A stretch of DNA of 64,000 bases from Magnetospirillum sp. 15-1. GTDB taxonomy: Bacteria; Pseudomonadota; Alphaproteobacteria; Rhodospirillales; Magnetospirillaceae. The notes under the pieces are model-generated. The model did no database searches. It saw only the letters and a list, made by a program, of their open reading frames with translations, and was not told where the DNA came from. Position numbers and translations under genes: made by a program. Location: contig NZ_FXXN01000027.1 of assembly GCF_900184795.1 (NCBI RefSeq), forward strand, positions 41,296-105,295, written 5' to 3'. This document shows, piece by piece, positions 57,501 through 64,000 of the stretch. Numbering within the stretch: position 1 is the stretch's first letter; each line of letters starts with the position of its first letter.

Positions 57501-58109
57501 ATGACACTACCCTTGGTTGTCGCCATCACCGGGGCGACCGGCGTGATCTATGGCGTCGAGATGCTGAAGGTCCTGAAGCGGATCGGCCAGCCGACCCACC
57601 TGATCCTCAGCGAGTCGGCCGTCCGCAACCTGAAGATCGAGACGGATTGCACCCTCCACGATGTCCAGGCGCTTGCCGATGTCGTCCACAACAACAAGGA
57701 TATCGGCGCCTCGGTGGCCAGCGGGTCATTCAAGACCAAGGGCGTGGTCGTCGCTCCATGCACCATCAAATCGCTGTCGGCCATCGCCAACTCGTTCACC
57801 GCCAATCTGGTGGTCCGCGCCACGGATGTGGCGTTGAAGGAGCGGCGCCGAGTGGTTCTGATGGTCCGCGAGACTCCCCTGCACAAGGGCCACCTGGAAC
57901 TGATGTCGCGTTGCGCCGATCTGGGCGCCGTCATTCTTCCTCCGATGCCGGCTTTCTATCATGGACCGCAGAGCATCATGGACCTGATCCATCAGAGCAT
58001 CGGCAAGGCCCTGGATCAGTTCGACATCGAGCATGACCTGTTCCGCCGGTGGACCGGCGAGGCCCATGGCGATGCCTCCGTGTCCCGGGTCAGTGCCGCG
58101 GCGGAATGA
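57501..58109 (+). CDS. ubiX: UbiX-family flavin prenyltransferase
   Basis: 202 residues. Flavoprotein fold with VVAITGATGVIYGVEMLKVL, VVVAPCTIKSLSAIANSFTANLVVRATDVALKERRRVVLMVRETPLHKGHLE, and ILPPMPAFYHGPQSIMDL, all matching UbiX/PadA1. It joins dimethylallyl phosphate to FMN to make prenylated FMN, the cofactor of UbiD-type decarboxylases. No ubiD-like gene is visible in the window. AGGAGG precedes the ATG. Next come a RibA-like and a PPOX-fold gene, closely spaced, so flavin handling is a shared theme. Confidence 0.9.
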   Translation: MTLPLVVAITGATGVIYGVEMLKVLKRIGQPTHLILSESAVRNLKIETDCTLHDVQALADVVHNNKDIGASVASGSFKTKGVVVAPCTIKSLSAIANSFTANLVVRATDVALKERRRVVLMVRETPLHKGHLELMSRCADLGAVILPPMPAFYHGPQSIMDLIHQSIGKALDQFDIEHDLFRRWTGEAHGDASVSRVSAAAE

Positions 58110-58116
58110 CGTCTCT

Positions 58117-58494
58117 ATGCAGGCCCATGGAAAGCGAGCGCCCTTGAGGCTGGTTGCCAAGGCTCGGTTGCCGCTGGATCAGGTCGAGGACGCGCACATC
58201 CTCGCCTTCCGCCCTTCCGGCGGCGGGCAGGAGAGCCTGGCGGTGATCGTCGGCGCTCCGGTCGTCGAAGGGCGCACCCCGGTCATGATCCATCGCCATG
58301 ACCTTGGCGCCGATCTCGCCGAAAATCTGGGGCCGGGGCCGGGTCCCATAAGGCGGGGGCTTGGGCATCTGGCCACGCTGGGCGGAGGCGTTTTCCTGAT
58401 CCTGCCGGTGGAAGGAAGTCGAAGCAGTCTCGCCGCCATTGATTCGATCCTTCGCCATCTTGGAATCTCGCGAGCCAGATGGATGCACCCGTGA
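58117..58494 (+). CDS. Short RibA (GTP cyclohydrolase II)-like protein lacking the zinc cysteines
   Basis: 125 residues. From LRLVAKARLPL through ESLAVIVGAPVVEGRTPVMIHRHDLGADLAENLG to RRGLGHLATLGGGVFLILPVEGS it follows the first half of GTP cyclohydrolase II, where the family reads VHSECLTGDALFSLRCDCG and then YHRQEGR. All three zinc-binding Cys are absent, and the C-terminal catalytic region is missing, so cyclohydrolase activity is unlikely. The assignment rests on visual alignment. Start at 58117 is uncertain (weak ribosome-binding site). It follows ubiX by 7 bases and overlaps the next gene by 16. Confidence 0.55.
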   Translation: MQAHGKRAPLRLVAKARLPLDQVEDAHILAFRPSGGGQESLAVIVGAPVVEGRTPVMIHRHDLGADLAENLGPGPGPIRRGLGHLATLGGGVFLILPVEGSRSSLAAIDSILRHLGISRARWMHP

Positions 58495-58967
58495 AAGAGG
58501 CGTTCCACTTCCTGTCGGACCACCACGTCCTGTCCCTGGCGGTCTGCAGCGACGGCCAGCCCCATTGCTGTTCGCTGATGTATTCCCATATGGGGTTCAC
58601 GATCTTCTGGGTTTCGGACCCTGCGGCACGGCATTCCCAGGCGATCGACGCGGCAGCTTCGGTCAGGGTCTCGGCGACCGTCGCGCCCGATTACGGTGAT
58701 TTTCGCCAGATCAGGGGCTTGCAGATCAGCGGCACGGCCTCCCGGGTCACCGAACTGGCGGATTCCCTGCGGGCACTGGCGCTGCTGGGCCGGCGCTACA
58801 GCTTCCTTGCCGGCCTGGCCGACCGGCCGACGGAATTGGCCTCGGCCCTGGCGCGGGCGAAGGTCTACCGCCTTGTCCCCGATACCCTGACCCTGATCGA
58901 CAACACCAGGGCGTTTGCCGACAAGACCACCTATCACGCCGCGCAACTGGCCGCATTCGTGGCATAA
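58479..58967 (+). CDS. PPOX-fold (pyridoxamine-phosphate-oxidase-like) flavin-binding protein
   Basis: 162 residues. Split-barrel features: EAFHFLSDHHVLSLAVCSDGQPHCCSLMYSH, FWVSDPAARHSQAI, VSATVAPDYGDFRQIRGLQISGTASRV, and KVYRLVPDTLTLIDNTRAF. The pattern is closest to YhbP/HugZ-like proteins that bind FMN or heme. Short overlap with the RibA-like gene implies co-translation. Its role with UbiX may be flavin binding or reduction; this is inference. Confidence 0.72.
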   Translation: MDAPVKEAFHFLSDHHVLSLAVCSDGQPHCCSLMYSHMGFTIFWVSDPAARHSQAIDAAASVRVSATVAPDYGDFRQIRGLQISGTASRVTELADSLRALALLGRRYSFLAGLADRPTELASALARAKVYRLVPDTLTLIDNTRAFADKTTYHAAQLAAFVA

Positions 58968-59033
58968 GCGGGACGTGATCCCCGCCGTCGGCCGAGGATC
59001 TCTGCCACCCCGGACGATGGCAGGTCGGGACGC

Positions 59034-59816
59034 TCAATGGCTGACGTAGCGCTGCCCGATGCCTGACGCAGCTTGGATCAGCGCCGGCGCGAATGATCGT
59101 TCCATCTGATGCAGCGTTATGGCCTTGGCCGACGTCACGATGCTGAGACAGGCGACAACCCTGCCATCCGCCATGACCGGCACCGCCATGGCGCGGGTGG
59201 GCGTCCCCATCTCGCAGTCCCGAGTGGCGAAGCCCCGTTGGCGGATATTGTCGAGAATGGCTCTCAGCGAACCCGAGTTCCGACATCCCGAATAGACCCC
59301 CGGATACTCGATCATGCGGCGCAGCAGGTTGTCGCGCTCCTCCTCGGTGCAGAAGGCGAGATGGGCCCGTCCGGTGGCCGAGCCGACAATGGACAGCCGA
59401 TACCCGCGATTCCGGGTAATCGGCAATTCACGGGCGCTGTTGCCGGGATCGAGCACCACCATGGCCTCCGTGTCGCAAATCACAAGGTCCGATGGCCAGC
59501 CGGCCGTTTGCTGCCGCAGCCAGTTGAGAACCGGGCGAGCGACCGTCAACAGCTGATGGGTGTCGACAGGTTGGAACCCTCGCGACAATTCAAGAACCTT
59601 GAATGTGAGTTCGTAGCCTCCCTCGGCCCGCCGGGCCACGTACCCAAGGGCGCACATGGTTTCCAACAATCGGACGATGGTCGGTTTCGGCAGCTTGGTA
59701 ATGCTGTGGATATGGCGGACATCGGTCACCGTCGGGCAATTGAGGGCATCGAGAACCTCGAAACCGCGCTGAATCACGCTGATGACATTCGGGACCATCG
59801 GCCGCGCCTCCTCCAT
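59034..59816 (-). CDS. IclR-family transcriptional regulator
   Basis: 260 residues. N-terminal winged helix (VISVIQRGFEVLDALN, ITKLPKPTIVRLLETMCALGYVAR) and IclR effector domain (GYRLSIVGSATGRAHLAF, GFATRDCEMGTPTRAMAVPVMADGRVVACLSIV). The ATG at 59816 overlaps the stop of the aldehyde oxidoreductase (ATGA), so the two are co-transcribed and the regulator probably controls that gene. An ATG at 59798 is an alternative start. Confidence 0.9.
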   Translation of the reverse strand: MEEARPMVPNVISVIQRGFEVLDALNCPTVTDVRHIHSITKLPKPTIVRLLETMCALGYVARRAEGGYELTFKVLELSRGFQPVDTHQLLTVARPVLNWLRQQTAGWPSDLVICDTEAMVVLDPGNSARELPITRNRGYRLSIVGSATGRAHLAFCTEEERDNLLRRMIEYPGVYSGCRNSGSLRAILDNIRQRGFATRDCEMGTPTRAMAVPVMADGRVVACLSIVTSAKAITLHQMERSFAPALIQAASGIGQRYVSH

Positions 59817-61552
59817 CACGTGGAAAAATGCCGCTCGCCCATTTCCGCTGCCATCAGGGCGTCCATGCATTGGCGGACGTCGTTGAAGGGGCGTGCGGTC
59901 TTGTTGCTTGGAGGCAATGCCTCATCATAGAAAAAGGCCGGAAGCCGGTCGTCATCGGCCGTGAACCCAGCCCGCCGGTTGAACTCGAGTTCCATCCATA
60001 CGGTCTCGCGCCCGATCTCGCGCAGGAGCGATGGCTTAATGGCAATGCCGAGGCAGCCATTGACCGCCTCCGCCATCATCTCGTAATTGGCGTCGGTAAC
60101 CGAACGCCCGAAGATGCACAGACCCATGCTGTCGGAAACGGCGAACTTGAACTGGGCATCCAGACTTGCCGCCGCCAGTTCCCGCGTGGTTTTACCGCTG
60201 CAATCCATGGCCGCAATCGCCCCGGCGGTGTGATCCGCCCCTTGGGCCGTGGTCATCATGGAAACTCCAGTCACCTCGACCACCCTTGGATCATAGGCGC
60301 TGATCGCCTGTCTCTTGATCACTGGAACGCGCCCGACGCCGAAATGCTCTCCCACTCTGGCGGTGCCTTGAGCCAGCAGGCGTCCCCGCTCATTGCCGAG
60401 CCGCAAATCCTCCAACGCCACCTTGATGAAGCGGATATCTCCGAATTCCGCCTGCCCGCCCTCCATGAGCACGCCCAGGGTGGCGCCGGTCTCGATGGAA
60501 TCGACCCCCAGGTCGTTGACGATGGCATTCAACTGGGCGATATCGTCGGGATCGCCCAGGCCGCAATTGGTCCCCATCAGGCCGAGTGTCTCGTATTCCA
60601 GGGGAGACACCATCTCCTTGCCGGCGTCATCCACATAGACGTTGCTGCATTGGATGACGCATCCCGGCATGCAGCCATGGGTGGTGTGCCCGCCTCGCTG
60701 AAGAATCCGCTGGCGGATGAAATCACCGCCGACCCTCAGGGGCTGCCGCTTTGGGTCGACAAGCTGACCGGAGCGAAAATTCCGGACGGGCATGCCCCCG
60801 ATATAGTTAATGAAGTCGGCCATTCCGGCCGTTCCCAGTTCCCGGAAGCTTTTCGTCGCCGGTTGCCCGGCCAGGGCCGTTGCATAGTCCTTCGACAGTT
60901 TGTAGAAGGACTTCCTGTCGTGGACGTCTGGCATTTTGTCCAAATCGGCCACGATCGCCTTGACCCTCTTGCTGCCCATGACCGCCCCGACGCCGCCCCG
61001 CGCGGCCAGTCGTCCCGGACGCCCCTCGCGATCATTGAAAGCGATCCCCGACAACAACCCCCGGTATTCGCCGACCGGACCGCACAAGGCGAAGCTGATC
61101 TTGGGGCCGTATCGCTCGAACAGCGCCGCCGCCGCCTCGAAATTGCCCATGCCCAGAAACGGCCCGGCGGGGTCGAAGCCCAGCGTTCCGTCCCTGCGGA
61201 TTCGAATCACCACCCATTCGTCGGAACTGCCTTCGAGGATGAAGCCGGCCAGCGCAAGCTGTCCCAGGGCCACGGCAAACATCCCACCGCTGTTCGCCTC
61301 CTTGATGCCTCCGGTCAACGGGCTCTTGCATCCCACACTGATCCTGTTGGCGTTGGAGAACGCCGTCCCGGCCAGTGGCCCGGCGGAAAAGATAAGCGGA
61401 TTCTCGGGCGACAGCGCATCGGCCGTGGCCACCCCGCGCTCCAACAGCATCCTGGCGATCAGGTGGCGTCCGGCCCGGACCATATCCTCGCCATGAAGGT
61501 CGGTGGATGTCCAATCGCGCCGCGTGAGGTCAATGTGGAGAAATCGCTTCAT
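59816..61552 (-). CDS. Aldehyde:ferredoxin oxidoreductase family enzyme (YdhV-like)
   Basis: 578 residues. AOR-family tungsten/molybdenum bis-pterin enzyme. FLHIDLTRRDWTSTDL at the N-terminus; NANRISVGCKSPLTGGIKEANSGGMFA; ARGGVGAVMGSKRVKAIV; iron-sulfur cysteines in GCMPGCVIQCSN (CxxxCxxxC, the form I recall for YdhV-type members, instead of CxxCxxxC) and a fourth Cys in DSMGLCIFG. It probably interconverts aldehydes and acids. No ferredoxin partner or other subunit lies beside it. ATG at 61552 gives the conserved start, although the frame is open to 61774. Confidence 0.85.
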   Translation of the reverse strand: MKRFLHIDLTRRDWTSTDLHGEDMVRAGRHLIARMLLERGVATADALSPENPLIFSAGPLAGTAFSNANRISVGCKSPLTGGIKEANSGGMFAVALGQLALAGFILEGSSDEWVVIRIRRDGTLGFDPAGPFLGMGNFEAAAALFERYGPKISFALCGPVGEYRGLLSGIAFNDREGRPGRLAARGGVGAVMGSKRVKAIVADLDKMPDVHDRKSFYKLSKDYATALAGQPATKSFRELGTAGMADFINYIGGMPVRNFRSGQLVDPKRQPLRVGGDFIRQRILQRGGHTTHGCMPGCVIQCSNVYVDDAGKEMVSPLEYETLGLMGTNCGLGDPDDIAQLNAIVNDLGVDSIETGATLGVLMEGGQAEFGDIRFIKVALEDLRLGNERGRLLAQGTARVGEHFGVGRVPVIKRQAISAYDPRVVEVTGVSMMTTAQGADHTAGAIAAMDCSGKTTRELAAASLDAQFKFAVSDSMGLCIFGRSVTDANYEMMAEAVNGCLGIAIKPSLLREIGRETVWMELEFNRRAGFTADDDRLPAFFYDEALPPSNKTARPFNDVRQCMDALMAAEMGERHFST

Positions 61553-61867
61553 GTCAGCCCATTCCCAGACCACCGAAGGCATGACCGGCCGACCGATGCG
61601 GCCAACCGTCATAGCCTCCGGCGGCGCCCCGCCGACAGGCGGTTCGCCGAAATTCATGTTGCCGACGAGGAATCGGATTCGTGTCCCGGCATTGCGGGCA
61701 TTGGAATCTGACCACGAGGCGCATCCCTGTTTCCGCCGCGCCTCTATCGGGCACATTCGGAGACGGACATCCAATATTGAGACGTCTGTCTAATTGTGGA
61801 TATAATACCATATCATTGGTTGGTTTCAATCGATTTCCCCTGGGCGCCCCCGCCCGAAAGGACAAGC
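61553..61867. promoter_or_regulatory. Divergent control region between the aldehyde oxidoreductase and FUSC genes
   Basis: 315 bases without a gene. The right third is AT-rich and carries AGACGTCT (61780-61787), a TATAAT at 61801, and ACCA...TTGGTTGGTTT (61807-61826), whose 11-base right half matches TetR operator 4. Regulators encoded nearby are IclR, MarR and TetR; which binds here cannot be told. Confidence 0.45.
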
Positions 61868-62965
61868 GTGAACGACATTCCGACACGGCCGGATTCTTTG
61901 ATGTCATGGATTCAACGGCACGCCGCCGATTTTCGCCTCAGCTTCAAGACCACCGTCGCCGGTCTGGCCACTTATGCCGTTGTCGAGTTTCTTCATCTGC
62001 ACCAAGGAGCCTGGGCGGTCCTTAGCGCGGTGCTGATCATGCAGGCCAGCGTCGGAGCATCCCTCCGGGCGGCCAGGGATAGACTGATCAGCACCCTGGG
62101 CGGCGCCGGCTACAGCGCCGCCGTCGTGGTGCTGCTTCCCCATGACGACCCGGTCCGGCTGGGTATCGCCCTGGGCGTAGCCCTGGCGCCGGTGGCCTTC
62201 CTTACCTCGATCTACAGCAGCTTCAAGACGGCCCTGATCACCACCGTCATCATCCTTCTAAGCGGCACCGGACAATCGGGCGGCCTCGTCGGCTCCGCCA
62301 TGGACCGCGTCGTAGAGATCACGCTCGGCAGCGTGATCGGCCTGGGAATCGCCCTTTTCCTCCTGCCGACACGCGCCCATGGCCTCATCGCGCAGACCTC
62401 CTCCCGCATCCTGGATCTGCTGGCACGGCTGTTGACGGAAACACTGGCCGATCGTTCGGTGACGGCCGATCCCAAGGCGATCCAGTCTCTGCACGACGTC
62501 CTCCGGTCGGCCTTCGTCCGCGTCGAGGCGATCACCGACGAGGCCATCCGCGAACGCCAGGCGTACCTGAGCACCGAACCCAGCCCCGATGCTCTCCTCC
62601 GGACCCTGCGGCGACTCCGCTATGACATGGTGATCATCGGCCGGGTCACGGCCCCTCCCTTTCCCTCGGCGGACAGCGCCAGGATCAAGGAAAGGCTTGC
62701 CGCGATCGCGCAGTCGGCCACCGCCTTTCTTCACGGGACCAGTCAAGCCCTGATCCGGCAGGCCCGGCCGCCCGGTATCGAGGCCGTCGAGGCGGCGGTC
62801 GCATCCTTTCAAGACGAACTGGCCGTCCTTCGCGCGGAAAACGATGCGGCAAGCATCGGCGGCGCCCTGGGAATGCTCACCACCTTGGGCTTCGCCCTCG
62901 AGCATCTGAGCCTGAATTTCAAGGACCTCCACAGCAGAGTGGACGAACTCGCGGAACAGCTGTAA
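61868..62965 (+). CDS. FUSC-family inner-membrane protein (aromatic acid efflux type)
   Basis: 365 residues. Six membrane segments in the first 170 residues, starting FKTTVAGLATYAVVEFL and AWAVLSAVLIMQASVGASLRAARDRLISTLGGA, the FUSC/AaeB-like core, then a cytoplasmic helical domain of about 190 residues. Relatives export aromatic carboxylic acids such as p-hydroxybenzoate. GTG at 61868 with AAAGGACA upstream. Followed after 18-40 bases by a MarR regulator, as in many aromatic-acid efflux loci. Confidence 0.82.
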   Translation: MNDIPTRPDSLMSWIQRHAADFRLSFKTTVAGLATYAVVEFLHLHQGAWAVLSAVLIMQASVGASLRAARDRLISTLGGAGYSAAVVVLLPHDDPVRLGIALGVALAPVAFLTSIYSSFKTALITTVIILLSGTGQSGGLVGSAMDRVVEITLGSVIGLGIALFLLPTRAHGLIAQTSSRILDLLARLLTETLADRSVTADPKAIQSLHDVLRSAFVRVEAITDEAIRERQAYLSTEPSPDALLRTLRRLRYDMVIIGRVTAPPFPSADSARIKERLAAIAQSATAFLHGTSQALIRQARPPGIEAVEAAVASFQDELAVLRAENDAASIGGALGMLTTLGFALEHLSLNFKDLHSRVDELAEQL

Positions 62966-63004
62966 TAATTTGGCGGATGGCAAGTGTATGAACCATGGGC
63001 GATA

Positions 63005-63487
63005 ATGATGATTGATGCCGATCCCGCTACCGTATTGGACGATCTCTATGATCGTCCCGGTTTTTTGTTTCGTCGCGCCCATCAGATCTTTGCCGCGCTA
63101 TTCGCCGACACATGCCGCCATCTTGATCTCACCCAGAGCCAGTATGGCGTTCTCAGGCTGTTGAAATATATCGGGTCCGCCGACCAGACCACCGTGGCCC
63201 TGATGCTGGGGCATGACCGCTCGACCGTCGGCCTGGTGGTCTCCAATCTGGTCAACCGCGGCGCAATCCTCAGAAAGCCCGATTCCAATGATCGGCGACG
63301 CAATCTGCTCGTCCTCACGGCGGAGGGCCTTGCCCTGGTCGATATGGCCACCCCGTTGGCCGCCCAGGCTCACGAGGAGGTGTTCAGGCCCCTCGGCCAG
63401 GAGGAACGGGCGGCCCTGATGGCAAGCCTGCGCAAGTTGACCTCATTCTTCGGCGATGATATCCGCGTGCCCATTGATCCGCCGTGA
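63005..63487 (+). CDS. MarR-family transcriptional regulator
   Basis: 160 residues from the ATG at 63005; a GTG at 62984 and an ATG at 63008 are alternatives. Winged helix: LTQSQYGVLRLLKYIGSADQTTVALMLGHDRSTVGLVVSNLVNRGAILRKPDSNDRRRNLLVLTAEG, with the DxRxR wing characteristic of MarR. It probably responds to a phenolic ligand and controls the FUSC exporter just upstream. Confidence 0.9.
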   Translation: MMIDADPATVLDDLYDRPGFLFRRAHQIFAALFADTCRHLDLTQSQYGVLRLLKYIGSADQTTVALMLGHDRSTVGLVVSNLVNRGAILRKPDSNDRRRNLLVLTAEGLALVDMATPLAAQAHEEVFRPLGQEERAALMASLRKLTSFFGDDIRVPIDPP

Positions 63488-63555
63488 TCGGCGGGAAATG
63501 AGACCAAAGCGGAAAGGAACCGCTCGGACAGAGTTGCCCCGGGAGACGGAAGGCG

Positions 63556-64000
63556 TCACCCCGGAACCTTCTCGGGCCGGCGGACCGCCTCGATGGCCAC
63601 CACCAGAACGGCCGAGCGGCCGAGGGTGATCTCGCCGAGGCAGCGGCGAATGGCGGAGGCCAAACCCTGCGGATCGTCCACCCGCTCGCCATGGGCTCCG
63701 GCGGCCTCGGCGACCTTTTCCCACTGCATGCCGTCCGAATAGTCAGCCTGGAAGGCCCCCGCCGCGACGGCTTCGCCATGGGGATAGACCCGCGTCGTCG
63801 CCCCCGCGACGGCCCCCCATCCGGAATTGTCGAGCACCACCGTAAAAATCGGCAGCCCATACTTCGCCGACACCGCGTAGACCGCCGACGGGGACGAGAA
63901 GCAGAAGCTGCCGTCACCGGTGACATGGACGACAAGTTGATCGGGATGGGCCAGCTTGACCCCGAGAGCGGTTCCACCCCCGAATCCCAGGCCACCACCG
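63556..64000 (-). CDS. Thiamine-diphosphate-dependent enzyme, C-terminal part (benzoylformate decarboxylase/acetolactate synthase-like)
   Basis: The gene runs off the right edge; 147 residues are visible. The ThDP-binding motif starts VTGDGSFCF and ends about 28 residues later in LDNSGWGAV, followed by a helix (WEKVAEAAGAHGERVDDP) and the C-terminal LGRSAVLVVAIEAVRRP. GFGGGTALG upstream of GDG fits the decarboxylase/synthase class. With aromatic aldehyde genes nearby, a 2-oxo-acid decarboxylase is plausible, but the N-terminal domains are needed to decide. Confidence 0.8.
   Translation of the reverse strand, partial: GGGLGFGGGTALGVKLAHPDQLVVHVTGDGSFCFSSPSAVYAVSAKYGLPIFTVVLDNSGWGAVAGATTRVYPHGEAVAAGAFQADYSDGMQWEKVAEAAGAHGERVDDPQGLASAIRRCLGEITLGRSAVLVVAIEAVRRPEKVPG

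Noticed and set aside
59828-61711. 627-codon plus-strand open frame opposite the aldehyde oxidoreductase
   Set aside because: The minus strand has the iron-sulfur and pterin motifs; the plus frame has none.

Overview
The window is a GC-rich, densely packed bacterial chromosome segment with short overlaps (many ATGA start/stop junctions). Protein content points to an alphaproteobacterium, most likely a Rhodospirillales member close to Magnetospirillum: hemC-hemD followed by a mitofilin-like protein and HemY carrying a C-terminal zinc ribbon, pyruvate phosphate dikinase behind glyQS, several hemerythrin-like proteins, and very many chemoreceptors, histidine kinases and CheY-like proteins. The genus is an inference from protein style; no marker gene in the window fixes it.

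Layout. 1-8.9 kb is mostly housekeeping: end of mutL, a hemerythrin protein, greB, tsaD, then the tight hemC-hemD-mitofilin-hemY-cytochrome c4-cobU-cobW run. Three genes here (tsaD, mitofilin-like, hemY) carry apparent single-base frameshifts; in two of them the extra base exactly completes an inverted repeat. 8.97-10.31 kb is an IS110/IS1111-type insertion sequence with 17-bp inverted repeats. 10.4-16.5 kb holds two chemoreceptors around a partner-switch module (receiver-PP2C phosphatase, HATPase kinase, STAS protein). 16.7-28.8 kb contains a glutathione transferase, a bacteriohemerythrin with a substituted ligand, a LysR regulator, an enoyl-CoA hydratase, glyQ-glyS, ppdK, a receiver protein, a secreted repeat protein with ECF sigma/anti-sigma factors, and an RMD1-like protein. 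29-39 kb is a signalling block: a large PAS kinase and its receiver partner, cbiD and cobK (cobalamin), then twin kinase/CheY pairs flanking a CheX-like phosphatase.

39.3-64 kb is a catabolic region. Its minus-strand half encodes acyl-CoA dehydrogenases, EtfBA, two aldehyde dehydrogenases, a GMC alcohol dehydrogenase, an MFS transporter and a DcaP-like porin: uptake and oxidation of an alcohol/aldehyde to acid and acyl-CoA with electrons passed to ETF. Its plus-strand half encodes a TetR regulator, an alpha/beta hydrolase, and a fumarylacetoacetate-hydrolase-family protein, gentisate-dioxygenase-like cupin and FAD monooxygenase, i.e. a 3-hydroxybenzoate/gentisate-type ring-cleavage route. Related palindromes (consensus close to AACCAACCGGATGGTTGA) sit before the acyl-CoA dehydrogenase, tetR, hydrolase and FAH genes and probably define one local TetR regulon.

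The far right holds a UbiX flavin prenyltransferase next to a short RibA-like protein lacking zinc cysteines and a flavin-binding PPOX-fold protein, then an IclR regulator overlapping a YdhV-like tungsten/molybdenum aldehyde oxidoreductase, a FUSC-family membrane protein, a MarR regulator and the end of a thiamine-diphosphate enzyme. The most novel-looking items are the UbiX/RibA-like/PPOX module, the TetR operator family, and the paired frameshifts at perfected palindromes.
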